DNA of 64,000 bases from Cellulomonas avistercoris (GTDB lineage: Bacteria > Actinomycetota > Actinomycetes > Actinomycetales > Cellulomonadaceae): the NCBI RefSeq assembly GCF_014836445.1, contig NZ_JACSQV010000003.1, forward strand, positions 44,629-108,628. The letters run 5' to 3'. Made by a program: the position numbers and the translations under genes. The notes beneath the pieces are model-generated. The model saw only the letters and a program-made list of their open reading frames with translations, did no database searches and was not told the DNA's origin. Positions 7,386-16,846 of the stretch are shown here, one piece after another (within the stretch, counting starts at the first letter, position 1; every line of letters starts with the position of its first letter).

Positions 7386-9665
7386 GTGACTCAGCTCGAG
7401 TTGCCCGTCGGCATCCAGGTCTCGGAGCGGGTGCGCGACCTCCTGGCCCGCATGACGCTCGACGAGAAGCTGGCCCAGATCGTCGGCTTCTGGGAGAAGA
7501 GCGAGGGCGAGGCCGTGGCCCCCCTCCAGGGCGAGTTCGAGGCGCCGCGCGGGCTCGACGAGGCGATCCAGGACGGGCTCGGCCACCTCACGCGCGTCTA
7601 CGGCACCCGACCGGTCGACGCGGCCGAGCGCGCCGCCTGGCTCTGGGCCAAGCAGCGCTGGTTCGTCAACGAGACCCGGCTCGGGATCCCGGCCCTCGTG
7701 CACGAGGAGTGCCTCACCGGGCTGTCCGCATGGGGTGCGGCGACGTTCCCGACCCCGCTGGCCTGGGGTGCGTCCTTCGACGCCGACCTGGTCACGCGCA
7801 TGGGCGAGCTCATCGGCGGGTCCATGCGCGAGCTCGGGATCCACCAGGGGCTGGCCCCCGTGCTGGACGTCATCCGCGACCCCCGCTGGGGTCGCGTCGA
7901 CGAGTGCATCTCCGAGGACCCGTACCTGGTCGGCACGCTGGGCACGTCGTACGTCCGCGGCCTGCAGTCGACGGGTGTCCACGCCACGCTCAAGCACTTC
8001 GTCGGGTACTCGGCCTCCCAGTCCGGCCGCAACTTCGCCCCGGTCCACATCGGCCGTCGCGAGCTGGCCGACGTCCTGCTCGTGCCGTTCGAGATGGGTG
8101 TCCTCGACGGCGGGGTGCGCTCGGTCATGCACTCCTACGCCGGCATCGACGGCGTGCCCGTCGCGGCCGACCCCGACCTGCTGACCGGTCTGCTGCGCGA
8201 GCGCTGGGGCTTCGACGGCACGGTGGTCGCCGACTACTTCGGCGTCGCGTTCCTCCAGCTGCTGCACCACGTCGCGTCCGACCTCGGCGACGCGGCCGGG
8301 CAGGCGCTCGCCGCGGGCGTCGACATCGAGCTGCCGACGGGTGACGCGTACCTCGCGCCGCTGGCCGCCGCCGTCCGCGCCGGGACGGTCGACGAGGCGC
8401 TCGTCGACCGTGCCGTGCTGCGGGCACTGGCCCAGAAGGAGGCGCTGGGCCTGCTCGACGCGACCTTCGAGGACGAGCCGCCCACCGAGGTCGACCTGGA
8501 CTCCCCGGCGCACCGCGAGGTCGCCGCGCTGCTCGCCGAGCGCTCGCTCGTGCTGCTCACGAACGACGGCGCGCTGCCCCTCGCGGCAGATGCCCGTGTG
8601 GCCGTGATCGGCCCGAACGCCGACCGTGCCGCCGCGCTGTTCGGCTGCTACTCCTTCCTCAACCACGTGCTCGCGCACCACCCGGACGCGGTCGTCGGGA
8701 TCGAGACGCCCACCGTCCTCGAGGCCCTGCGCCGCGAGCACGGCGGCGACGTCTCGTACACGCCCGGCTGCGCGGTGGACGACGACGACCGCTCGGGCTT
8801 CGAGGCGGCCGTCGCCGCGGCGAGCGCCGCGGAGGTCGCGGTGCTCGTGGTCGGCGACCATGCCGCGCTGTTCGGCCGTGGCACGGTCGGCGAGGGCTGC
8901 GACCGGGACGACCTCGAGCTGCCCGGCGTCCAGCGCGAGCTCGTCGAGGCCGTCCTGGCGACCGGCACGCCCGTCGTGCTCGTCATGCTGACGGGACGCC
9001 CGTACGCGGTGGACTGGGCGCTCGGGCGCTGCGCCGCAGCGGTGCAGGCCTTCTTCCCGGGGGAGGAGGGCGGCAACGCGGTCGCCGGCGTCCTGACGGG
9101 CCGCGTCAACCCGTCGGGTCGCCTGCCGGTCTCGCTGCCCCGCTCCGCGGGTGCGCAGCCCTACACCTATCTGCACCCGACGCTGGGCGGTGACGGCGAC
9201 GTCACCAACCTCAGCACGGTGCCGACCCTGCCGTTCGGCCACGGGCTGTCCTACACGTCCTTCACGCGCACGGACCTGCGGGTGGCGCCCGGCGCCACCA
9301 CCGACGCGGGCCTGCGAGTGACCGTGACCGTCACCAACACCGGGGACCGGGCGGGTGCTGACGTCGTGCAGCTGTACGGCAAGGACGTCGTCGCGAGCGT
9401 CACGCGCCCCGTGGCGCAGCTGCTCGGCTACCGCCGGGTCGAGCTCGAGCCCGGCCGGAGCGTCGAGGTCGAGCTCGCCGTCCCCGCCGCTCGCCTCGCG
9501 TTCACCGACCGCACGGGTCGCCGGGTCGTCGAGCCGGGTGCGCTCGAGGTCTGGGTCGGGCCGTCGTGCGCGCAGCGCGAGACGCAGGCCGTCGTCGACC
9601 TCGCCGGGGAGACCTACCCCGTGACGATCGACGACCCGCGCTGGACCGGCGTCACGGTCCGCTGA
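7386..9665 (+). CDS. GH3 glycosidase, probable beta-xylosidase (BxlA-like)
   Basis: A 759-residue family 3 glycoside hydrolase without a signal peptide, so it should act on imported oligosaccharides in the cytoplasm. The N-terminal barrel carries the KHF motif (203-205) and the nucleophile Asp283 in GTVVADYFGV. A C-terminal alpha/beta sandwich (about 390-620) and a fibronectin-III-like domain (about 650-740) follow. GTG 7386 is preceded by GAAGGAGA at 7371-7378. As last gene of the transporter operon it is placed to release monosaccharide from the transported sugar. Beta-xylosidase is inferred from synteny and overall resemblance to BxlA; GH3 also includes beta-glucosidases and arabinofuranosidases. 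Confidence 0.88.
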   Translation: MTQLELPVGIQVSERVRDLLARMTLDEKLAQIVGFWEKSEGEAVAPLQGEFEAPRGLDEAIQDGLGHLTRVYGTRPVDAAERAAWLWAKQRWFVNETRLGIPALVHEECLTGLSAWGAATFPTPLAWGASFDADLVTRMGELIGGSMRELGIHQGLAPVLDVIRDPRWGRVDECISEDPYLVGTLGTSYVRGLQSTGVHATLKHFVGYSASQSGRNFAPVHIGRRELADVLLVPFEMGVLDGGVRSVMHSYAGIDGVPVAADPDLLTGLLRERWGFDGTVVADYFGVAFLQLLHHVASDLGDAAGQALAAGVDIELPTGDAYLAPLAAAVRAGTVDEALVDRAVLRALAQKEALGLLDATFEDEPPTEVDLDSPAHREVAALLAERSLVLLTNDGALPLAADARVAVIGPNADRAAALFGCYSFLNHVLAHHPDAVVGIETPTVLEALRREHGGDVSYTPGCAVDDDDRSGFEAAVAAASAAEVAVLVVGDHAALFGRGTVGEGCDRDDLELPGVQRELVEAVLATGTPVVLVMLTGRPYAVDWALGRCAAAVQAFFPGEEGGNAVAGVLTGRVNPSGRLPVSLPRSAGAQPYTYLHPTLGGDGDVTNLSTVPTLPFGHGLSYTSFTRTDLRVAPGATTDAGLRVTVTVTNTGDRAGADVVQLYGKDVVASVTRPVAQLLGYRRVELEPGRSVEVELAVPAARLAFTDRTGRRVVEPGALEVWVGPSCAQRETQAVVDLAGETYPVTIDDPRWTGVTVR

Positions 9666-9669
9666 GACG

Positions 9670-9703
9670 TCCGCCGGCGGTCGGAGCAGCGGTCGCCGGC
9701 GGA
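9670..9703 (+). terminator. Hairpin after the sugar operon
   Basis: TCCGCCGGCG (9670-9679) is exactly complementary to CGCCGGCGGA (9694-9703), giving a 10-bp stem with a 14-base loop, 4 bases after the GH3 stop. It lacks a T-run, as is common in high-G+C actinobacteria. Confidence 0.55.
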
Positions 9704-9806
9704 TCACTGGACGGACGTCCGACGTCGTCGCCGCGGCACGGGCGTAACGTGTCGAGGTCGTCACCCGAGAGGTGACCTCGTGCCCCCGTGCGAAGGAGAC
9801 CCCACG

Positions 9807-11672
9807 TTGAGCCGTCCGCTGCGCTCTCGTACCTCGACCCACGGTCGCAACATGGCCGGTGCTCGCGCGCTGTGGCGTGCGACCGGCATGACGACCGAGG
9901 ACTTCGGCAAGCCGATCATCGCGATCGCGAACTCCTACACGCAGTTCGTCCCGGGGCACGTGCACCTCAAGGACATGGGTGACCTGGTGGCCGGCGCGAT
10001 CCGCGAGGCCGGCGGCGTCGCCAAGGAGTTCAACACCATCGCGGTCGACGACGGCATCGCGATGGGCCACGGCGGCATGCTGTACTCGCTGCCGAGCCGC
10101 GACCTCATCGCCGACTCGGTCGAGTACATGGTGAACGCGCACTGCGCCGACGCGATCGTCTGCATCTCCAACTGCGACAAGATCACGCCCGGCATGCTCA
10201 ACGCCGCGCTGCGGCTCAACATCCCGGTGATCTTCGTGTCCGGCGGGCCGATGGAGGCCGGCAAGGCCGTGGTGGCCGACGGCGTCGCGAAGACGCACCT
10301 CAACCTCGTCAACGCGATCAACTACTCGGCCGACGACAACGTGTCCGACGAGGCGCTGGGCCGCGTCGAGGAGAACGCGTGCCCCACGTGCGGCTCGTGC
10401 TCGGGCATGTTCACGGCCAACTCGATGAACTGCCTGACCGAGGCCCTCGGGCTCTCGCTGCCGGGCAACGGCTCGACGCTCGCGACGCACACGGCCCGGC
10501 GCGAGCTCTTCCTCGAGGCGGGACGCACGATCGTCGACCTCGCGCGCCGCTACTACCAGGACGAGGACGACAGCGTCGCGCCCCGGTCGATCGCCAACCG
10601 TGCGGCGTTCAGCAACGCGATGACGCTCGACGTCGCGATGGGCGGCTCGACCAACACGGTGCTGCACATCCTGGCGGCCGCGCAGGAGGCCGAGCTCGAG
10701 TTCACGCTCGAGGACATCGACACCATCAGCCGCCGGGTGCCGTGCCTCTCGAAGGTCGCGCCCAACCACCCGGACTTCCACATGGAGGACGTGCACCGCG
10801 CCGGCGGCATCCCGGCGCTGCTGGGCGAGCTGGACCGCGCCGGGCTGCTCGACCACGACGTCACCAGCGTCCACACCCCGACGCTGCGGGCGTGGCTGGA
10901 CGACTGGGACATCCGCAGCGGCACGGCGACGCAGCGCGCGCGCGACCTGTTCCTCGCGGCGCCGGGCGGCGTGCGCACGACGCAGGCGTTCTCCACGTCG
11001 AACGTGTGGGAGTCGCTCGACACGGACGCGGCCGCGGGCTGCATCCGCGACGCCGCGCACGCCTACACCGTGGAGGGCGGGCTCGCGGTGCTGCGGGGCA
11101 ACCTGGCGCCGGACGGCGCGATCATCAAGACCGCGGGCATCGACCCCGACGTCTTCCACTTCGTGGGTCGCGCGCTGGTGTGCGAGTCGCAGGACGAGGC
11201 CGTCGACAAGATCCTGCGCAAGGAGGTCCAGCCCGGTCACGTCGTCGTGGTGCGCTACGAGGGCCCCGCGGGCGGCCCCGGCATGCAGGAGATGCTCTAC
11301 CCGACGTCGTTCATCAAGGGTCGCGGCCTGGGCAAGGTGTGCGCGCTGATCACCGACGGCCGGTTCTCGGGCGGGTCCAGCGGCATCTCCGTGGGGCACG
11401 TCAGCCCCGAGGCGGCCGCGGGCGGCACCATCGGGCTGGTCGAGGACGGCGACGAGATCGAGATCGACGTCGAGGCACGCGTCATCCGGGTCAACGTCCC
11501 GGACGCCGTGCTCGCGGAGCGTCGCGCCAAGATGGAGGCGAGCGAGAACCCGTGGCAGCCGGTCGACCGCGACCGCTACGTGTCGCCCGCGCTGCAGGCG
11601 TACGCGGCGATGGCGACGAGCGCGGACCGCGGCGCGGTGCGCGACGTCAGCCGGCTGCGCCGACGGGCCTGA
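9807..11672 (+). CDS. ilvD: Dihydroxy-acid dehydratase, E. coli type
   Basis: A 621-residue IlvD/Edd enzyme that dehydrates 2,3-dihydroxy-isovalerate and -methylvalerate in valine and isoleucine synthesis. The TTG at 9807 is chosen because an AAGGAG (9793-9798) sits eight bases upstream and the product then starts like E. coli IlvD ([20 protein letters not shown]). Cluster cysteines are visible at Cys123 (NCDKITPGM) and Cys192/195/198 (CPTCGSCSG). The position that holds a cysteine in [2Fe-2S] dehydratases is glycine here (QFVPGH), the E. coli pattern, so an oxygen-sensitive [4Fe-4S] cluster is expected. A second dehydratase of the other class lies 1.5 kb downstream. Confidence 0.93.
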   Translation: MSRPLRSRTSTHGRNMAGARALWRATGMTTEDFGKPIIAIANSYTQFVPGHVHLKDMGDLVAGAIREAGGVAKEFNTIAVDDGIAMGHGGMLYSLPSRDLIADSVEYMVNAHCADAIVCISNCDKITPGMLNAALRLNIPVIFVSGGPMEAGKAVVADGVAKTHLNLVNAINYSADDNVSDEALGRVEENACPTCGSCSGMFTANSMNCLTEALGLSLPGNGSTLATHTARRELFLEAGRTIVDLARRYYQDEDDSVAPRSIANRAAFSNAMTLDVAMGGSTNTVLHILAAAQEAELEFTLEDIDTISRRVPCLSKVAPNHPDFHMEDVHRAGGIPALLGELDRAGLLDHDVTSVHTPTLRAWLDDWDIRSGTATQRARDLFLAAPGGVRTTQAFSTSNVWESLDTDAAAGCIRDAAHAYTVEGGLAVLRGNLAPDGAIIKTAGIDPDVFHFVGRALVCESQDEAVDKILRKEVQPGHVVVVRYEGPAGGPGMQEMLYPTSFIKGRGLGKVCALITDGRFSGGSSGISVGHVSPEAAAGGTIGLVEDGDEIEIDVEARVIRVNVPDAVLAERRAKMEASENPWQPVDRDRYVSPALQAYAAMATSADRGAVRDVSRLRRRA

Positions 11673-11723
11673 TGCCGCCGTCCGCCCGCCGGGGCGCGAG
11701 CCTGCCCGTCACCGTGACGGCGG

Positions 11724-12491
11724 TCAGCGCCGCGGTCTGGCCTCGGCGCGCTCGTCGATCAGGCGCGCCAGCCGGTGGTGGTCCTGGCTCAGGTCGGCGT
11801 AGGCCGCGTGGGCCACGCGGAACAGCTCCTGGGCGTACCGGATGATGCCCACGCGGTAGCGGCTGTCACCCGAGCGCAGGTGCTCGGCGACCTCGGGGTG
11901 GGCGTCCAGTGCCGCGTCGAGCAGCAGGTCCAGGCGCTCAGGGTCCGGGACGTCGCGCAGCCGCCGCACGGCGTCCTGCGCCTCCGGGCCGAACGCCCAG
12001 TACTGGCTCCACGGGGAGCTCGCCGTGACGACGCGCGCGGGTGCGGGCGCCGCGGGCCACAGCTGGACGACGTAGCTCTCGGCGGGCGCCTCGTCCCACC
12101 GCCCGGCCCTGAACTGCTCGCTGCCGTCCTGCCCGCCGCGGACCGCGTAGCGCGCCCGCATGTCGACGGCAGGCAGCAACGGCCCGTCGACGGAACCCGC
12201 ACCCGCCCAGCCCGTGACGCGGACCGCGCCGCCGCCGCGCAACGACAGCTCGGCGACGGCGTCCCACGCCGGGTCCACCGTCGGCGTCCGGTCGTGGACC
12301 TCGATCCGGAACGCCACGCGCCCGTGCTGCCGGGGCACGGTGAGGACGACCCAGCCGTCCTCCCACGTGCTCGCGAGCCCGGTGTCCGCGCGGGGGTCGA
12401 GGGTGCCGGGCGCGTCGAGGTGGAGCTCGACCTGGGAGTAGTCGGCGTCGACGACGCCCTGCGCGACCTGCACGGCCGCCCCGTCACCCAC
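11724..12491 (-). CDS. Hypothetical protein, 255 aa
   Basis: I do not recognise this protein. It has no signal peptide or membrane segment. The N-terminal 170 residues look beta-rich (alternating hydrophobics, WEDGWVVLTVP, RVAFRIEVHD); the last 70 are probably helical and charged, ending in a polar ARPRR tail. The GTG at 12491 is the first start with a plausible N-terminus. It ends 51 bases from the convergent ilvD stop and follows a lipoprotein gene on the same strand after 51 bases, so the two may be co-transcribed. Codon use matches its neighbours. Confidence 0.65.
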   Translation of the reverse strand: MGDGAAVQVAQGVVDADYSQVELHLDAPGTLDPRADTGLASTWEDGWVVLTVPRQHGRVAFRIEVHDRTPTVDPAWDAVAELSLRGGGAVRVTGWAGAGSVDGPLLPAVDMRARYAVRGGQDGSEQFRAGRWDEAPAESYVVQLWPAAPAPARVVTASSPWSQYWAFGPEAQDAVRRLRDVPDPERLDLLLDAALDAHPEVAEHLRSGDSRYRVGIIRYAQELFRVAHAAYADLSQDHHRLARLIDERAEARPRR

Positions 12492-12542
12492 GGTGCGTCC
12501 GCGCGGCGGGCGGCGGTGTGGTCCCGGTGCGCGCCGCCGGCA

Positions 12543-13088
12543 TCAGCACTCCTCCTGCGAGCGCTCGTCCAGCAGCCAGTGCCCCGGCCCGGGGCGCAGG
12601 ACGACCAGGCCGCAGCTGCCCGCCGCGTAGGTGACGTGCAGGACGGCGCGGTCGGCCGACTCCTCGCGCACCTCGACCACCGCCTCGGGCGGCTGGCCGG
12701 CCGCCGCGAACAAGGCCGCGGTCATCGTGATGAGGCTCGCGCAGTCGGTGACGCCGGGCACCCCCTGCGCCGTGAGCTGGTCGAGCATGCGCTGCGTGAG
12801 CTCGGGCGTCATGTGGTCGCACGCGGTCGCGGCGTCCGGCGCCCGGCTGGCGGCCAGCCAGGTCCGGAAGCTCCCCTCGGGGCCGGCCGGGTCGGCGGAT
12901 GCCGCGGGCGCCGCCTCGGGGCCGGAGACAGGTGCCGACGGGGTGGGGCTCGGCGCGTCGGCCGTGGCGCCCGGGGTCGGGCTGCCCGACGCGTCGGGCG
13001 CGTCGGACGAGCACCCGGACAGGAGCGCCGCGCACAGCAGCGGCGCGATCAGCCACGACGGACGGCGGGCGGTGAAGGGCGTGGTCAC
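12543..13088 (-). CDS. Secreted lipoprotein of unknown function, 181 aa
   Basis: The N-terminus (RRPSWLIAPLLCAALLSGCSS) is a lipoprotein signal peptide with lipobox LLSGC, so the protein is anchored outside the membrane. A Ser/Pro/Thr/Ala-rich linker (about residues 30-70) precedes a small domain with GSFRTWLAASRAPDAATAC near its start. That domain holds several cysteines and resembles NTF2-like accessory domains of actinobacterial lipoproteins, but I cannot assign a family. The GTG at 13088 is 63 bases from the divergent second ilvD start, so the two share a promoter region. Confidence 0.7.
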   Translation of the reverse strand: MTTPFTARRPSWLIAPLLCAALLSGCSSDAPDASGSPTPGATADAPSPTPSAPVSGPEAAPAASADPAGPEGSFRTWLAASRAPDAATACDHMTPELTQRMLDQLTAQGVPGVTDCASLITMTAALFAAAGQPPEAVVEVREESADRAVLHVTYAAGSCGLVVLRPGPGHWLLDERSQEEC

Positions 13089-13151
13089 CCGCTCATCCTG
13101 GCACCGCCGCGGCGGGCGGCGTCCGACGCGCTGCGTGACTAGTGTCGCGAC

Positions 13152-14870
13152 ATGACTTCATCGCACGACGCGCCGGCACCGGGCATCGACATCAAGCCCC
13201 GCTCCCGGCAGGTGACGGACGGGCTCGAGGCGACGGCCGCACGCGGCATGCTGCGGGCCGTCGGCCTCGGGGACGACGACTTCGCGAAGCCGCAGATCGG
13301 CGTCGCGAGCTCGTGGAACGAGATCACGCCGTGCAACCTGTCGCTCGACCGGCTGGCCAAGGCCGCCAAGAACGGTGTGCACGCGGCCGGCGGGTACCCG
13401 CTGGAGTTCGGCACGATCTCGGTGTCCGACGGCATCTCGATGGGCCACGAGGGCATGCACTACTCGCTGGTCAGCCGCGACATCATCGCCGACAGCGTCG
13501 AGACCGTGATGATGGCCGAGCGGCTCGACGGGTCGGTCCTGCTGGCGGGCTGCGACAAGTCGCTGCCCGGCATGCTCATGGCGGCGGCGCGGCTGGACCT
13601 GGCGTCGGTGTTCCTCTACGCCGGCTCGATCATGCCGGGCTGGGTCAAGCTGTCGGACGGCACCGAGAAGGACGTGACGATCATCGACGCGTTCGAGGCC
13701 GTCGGGGCGTGCGCGCGCGGGCTGATGTCGCGCGAGGACGTCGACCGCATCGAGCGCGCGATCTGCCCGGGCGAGGGCGCGTGCGGCGGCATGTACACCG
13801 CGAACACGATGGCGTCGGTCGCCGAGGCGATCGGCATGTCGATCCCGGGGTCGGCCGCGCCGCCCTCGGCGGACCGGCGCCGCGCCCAGTTCGCGCACCG
13901 GTCCGGCGAGGCCGTGGTCGAGATGCTGCGCCGCGGCATCACGGCCCGCCAGATCATGACGAAGGAGGCGTTCGAGAACGCGATCGCGGTCGTCATGGCG
14001 TTCGGCGGGTCGACCAACGCGGTGCTGCACCTGCTGGCCATCGCGCACGAGGCGGAGGTCGACCTCACGCTCGACGACTTCAGCCGGGTCGCGTCGCGCG
14101 TGCCGCACCTGGGTGACCTCAAGCCGTTCGGCCGGTACGTCATGAACGACGTCGACCGGGTCGGCGGCGTGCCCGTCATCATGAAGGCCCTGCTCGACGC
14201 CGGGCTGCTGCACGGCGACTGCCTGACCGTCACGGGCCGCACGGTCGCCGAGAACCTCGCCGAGATCGCCCCGCCGGACCCCGACGGCAAGATCCTGCGC
14301 GCGCTGGACAACCCGATCCACCGCACGGGCGGCATCACGATCCTGTCCGGGTCGCTCGCCCCGGAGGGGTCGGTCGTGAAGTCCGCGGGCTTCGACTCCG
14401 ACGTCTTCGAGGGGACCGCGCGCGTCTTCGAGCGCGAGCGGGCCGCGCTCGACGCGCTCGAGGACGGCACGATCCAGGCCGGTGACGTCGTCGTCATCCG
14501 GTACGAGGGCCCCAAGGGCGGGCCGGGGATGCGCGAGATGCTCGCGATCACGGGCGCGATCAAGGGCGCCGGCCTCGGCAAGGACGTCCTGCTCGTGACC
14601 GACGGCCGCTTCTCGGGCGGCACGACGGGCCTGTGCGTCGGTCACATCGCGCCCGAGGCCGTCGACGCCGGCCCGATCGCGTTCGTCCGCGACGGTGACC
14701 GCATCCGCCTCGACGTCGCCCACGCGACGCTCGACCTGCTGGTCGACGAGGCCGAGCTCGCGCAGCGCCGTGCCGGGTGGTCGCCGCTGCCGCCGCGGTA
14801 CACGCGCGGCGTCCTCGGCAAGTACCAGAAGCTCGTGCAGTCGGCGTCGAAGGGCGCCGTCCTGTACTGA
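13152..14870 (+). CDS. ilvD: Dihydroxy-acid dehydratase, mycobacterial/plant type
   Basis: A 572-residue IlvD/Edd protein of the M. tuberculosis type. The three cysteines expected for a [2Fe-2S] cluster are Cys61 ([10 protein letters not shown]), Cys134 (GCDKSLPGM) and Cys211 ([14 protein letters not shown]). This class is relatively oxygen-tolerant. The C-terminal [20 protein letters not shown] motif is intact. ATG 13152 lies exactly 7 bases after the last base of a TAGTGT -10 element (13140-13145), so the mRNA is probably leaderless. This is likely the main aerobic dehydratase for valine and isoleucine; one copy could alternatively serve sugar-acid dehydration, though both read as true IlvD. 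Confidence 0.93.
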   Translation: MTSSHDAPAPGIDIKPRSRQVTDGLEATAARGMLRAVGLGDDDFAKPQIGVASSWNEITPCNLSLDRLAKAAKNGVHAAGGYPLEFGTISVSDGISMGHEGMHYSLVSRDIIADSVETVMMAERLDGSVLLAGCDKSLPGMLMAAARLDLASVFLYAGSIMPGWVKLSDGTEKDVTIIDAFEAVGACARGLMSREDVDRIERAICPGEGACGGMYTANTMASVAEAIGMSIPGSAAPPSADRRRAQFAHRSGEAVVEMLRRGITARQIMTKEAFENAIAVVMAFGGSTNAVLHLLAIAHEAEVDLTLDDFSRVASRVPHLGDLKPFGRYVMNDVDRVGGVPVIMKALLDAGLLHGDCLTVTGRTVAENLAEIAPPDPDGKILRALDNPIHRTGGITILSGSLAPEGSVVKSAGFDSDVFEGTARVFERERAALDALEDGTIQAGDVVVIRYEGPKGGPGMREMLAITGAIKGAGLGKDVLLVTDGRFSGGTTGLCVGHIAPEAVDAGPIAFVRDGDRIRLDVAHATLDLLVDEAELAQRRAGWSPLPPRYTRGVLGKYQKLVQSASKGAVLY

Positions 14871-15010
14871 GCGGCGCCCCCGAGCACGCTGCGCGGGCGC
14901 GCTCCGGACTTTCGGTGCACAGCCTGAACGTTTCGTGGTCCAGACGCCGACGGGCGTCAGCCGCTTCCCTGGTCACGTGTGCGGGCAGCACACGGGACGA
15001 GGGAGCAACG

Positions 15011-16726
15011 ATGCGACGAGGAACCACGGCCGCAGCGGTCGCCGGGCTGATCGTGACGAGCCTGGTCGGGACCGCCCCCGCAGCGGGCGCGGCGGAGCCG
15101 GCGGTGGAGGACGCGCTCGCCGGCAACCTGCCGGTGCACGACACCGCGCACGTGCTGGACTGGGACGCGGACAGCGAGACGACGATCGAGCTGACGGGCT
15201 CGTCGGCGGTCGTGACCGGTGACGGTGCGACCGCCGACGGCGGCACGGTCACCATCACCGCGCCGGGCACGTACCGCGTCAGCGGCACGCTCGCGGACGG
15301 CGCGCTCGTGGTGGCGTCGGCGGGCGACGGCGTCGTCCGGGTGGTGCTCGACGGCGCCTCGATCACGTCCACCACGACGTCGCCGCTGCAGGTGCACGAC
15401 GCGGGCGAGGTGGCCGTGGTCCTCGCCGACGGCTCGACGAACGCCCTGACCGACCCCGCGACGTACACCTACCCCGAGGGCGTGGACGAGCCGAACGCGG
15501 CGCTGTTCTCCTCGGCGGACCTCACGATCGCCGGGGGCGGTGCCCTGACCGTGGTCGGCAACGCCAACGACGGGATCGCGTCCAAGGACGGCCTGGTGGT
15601 CGCCGGCGGGAGGATCACGGTGCGCGCCGCCGACGACGGCGTGCGCGGCAAGGACTACCTCCAGGTGACGGGCGGCGTCCTCGACGTCACGGCGACCGGC
15701 GACGGCCTGAAGTCCGACGACGACGCACCCGAGGGCGGGTTCGTGCACGTCGCCGGCGGCACGACGACCGTGACGTCCGGGGACGACGGCGTCACGGCCG
15801 CGTCCGACGTGGTCGTCTCGGGCGGGGACCTCGGGGTGACCGCCGGCGGCGGTGCCGCGGGGACGGGACAGGGCGCGAAGGGCCTCGTGGGCGACGTGTC
15901 GGTCGTGCTGGGCGGCGGCGCGCTCGTGGTGGACGCGATCGACGACGCCGTCCACTCCGACGGGACGATCCGCGTCGCGTCCGGCAGCGCGACGCTCGCG
16001 ACCGGGGAGGACGGCATCGACGCCGGCGAGCGGCTCGCGGTCTCGGGCGGTGCGCTGGTCGTCAGGACGTCCGTCGAGGGGCTGGAGTCGAAGGTCGTCG
16101 AGATCTCGGGCGGACTGGTCGAGGTCACGGCGACCGACGACGCGGTCAACGCGGCCGACCCCGCGGCGCCCGACTCGATGGACGTCCTGCCCGGGGTGCA
16201 CGTCGCCGTCAGCGGCGGCCGGCTCGTGCTGCACTCGGCCGTCGGCGACGGCCTGGACTCCAACGGGACGGGCGCGATCTCGGGCGGCACCGTGTACGTC
16301 GACGGCTCGACCGAGTGGGTGAACTCCGCGCTGGACGTCACCGGGGACTTCCGGGTCACCGGCGGGACCGTCGTCGGGACGAGCCACGGCGGGCACGTGG
16401 CCACGCCGGCGACCACGTCGCCCCAGACGTGGGTCTCGCTCAGCTCGCAGCAGCCCGCCGGCACGCTGATGCACGTGCTCGCGCCCGACGGCACGGTCGT
16501 CGTCTCGTTCCGGACCATGAAGGTCCAGGGCAACGTCCTGGTGTCCAGCAGCGCCCTCGTCGCGGGGGCGCAGTACCGGCTCGCCGTCGGCGGTGCCGCC
16601 GCGGGGCCCGTGCTGGGCGGGTACTACGAGACGCCGGGCGACGCGTCCGCGGCGACCGTCGTCGCGACCGCCACTGCGGGCACCGCGCCGGCGCCGGGCG
16701 GCTGGGGCGGGTGGCCGCCGCGCTGA
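15011..16726 (+). CDS. Secreted carbohydrate-binding domain protein (DUF4353 type)
   Basis: A 571-residue exported protein with a Sec signal peptide ending near AAGAAEP (about residue 30). The body is made of beta-solenoid-like imperfect repeats, with recurring DDGI/DDGV followed by a short strand and GG turns, e.g. NDGIASKDGLVVAGGRITV, as in DUF4353 carbohydrate-binding proteins. The spaced aspartates suggest calcium binding. It ends in a Gly/Trp-rich tail (GGWGGWPPR) with no sorting signal. GGGAG precedes ATG 15011. The 140-base upstream gap holds a small perfect hairpin, CGTGTGC/GCACACG at 14976-14994. No enzyme is adjacent; binding to surface glycan or plant polysaccharide is a guess. Confidence 0.78.
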   Translation: MRRGTTAAAVAGLIVTSLVGTAPAAGAAEPAVEDALAGNLPVHDTAHVLDWDADSETTIELTGSSAVVTGDGATADGGTVTITAPGTYRVSGTLADGALVVASAGDGVVRVVLDGASITSTTTSPLQVHDAGEVAVVLADGSTNALTDPATYTYPEGVDEPNAALFSSADLTIAGGGALTVVGNANDGIASKDGLVVAGGRITVRAADDGVRGKDYLQVTGGVLDVTATGDGLKSDDDAPEGGFVHVAGGTTTVTSGDDGVTAASDVVVSGGDLGVTAGGGAAGTGQGAKGLVGDVSVVLGGGALVVDAIDDAVHSDGTIRVASGSATLATGEDGIDAGERLAVSGGALVVRTSVEGLESKVVEISGGLVEVTATDDAVNAADPAAPDSMDVLPGVHVAVSGGRLVLHSAVGDGLDSNGTGAISGGTVYVDGSTEWVNSALDVTGDFRVTGGTVVGTSHGGHVATPATTSPQTWVSLSSQQPAGTLMHVLAPDGTVVVSFRTMKVQGNVLVSSSALVAGAQYRLAVGGAAAGPVLGGYYETPGDASAATVVATATAGTAPAPGGWGGWPPR

Positions 16727-16846
16727 GCAGGACACCGCGCCGCCGGAGGGGTGCGGGAGAGGCGGGCGTGCGGCTGACCGGGTGAAACGTGTCCGCATGG
16801 TGCGCCCGCCCTCCCCGGTGCGTCCGCGATCGGCGAAGGTGTGCGC

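Noticed and set aside
6258..11399. A 1713-codon reverse-strand open frame across the sugar operon and ilvD
   Set aside because: It is the antisense shadow of well-recognised genes; its translation is low-complexity Arg/Ala/Gly/Val and matches no fold. High G+C makes stops rare in this frame.
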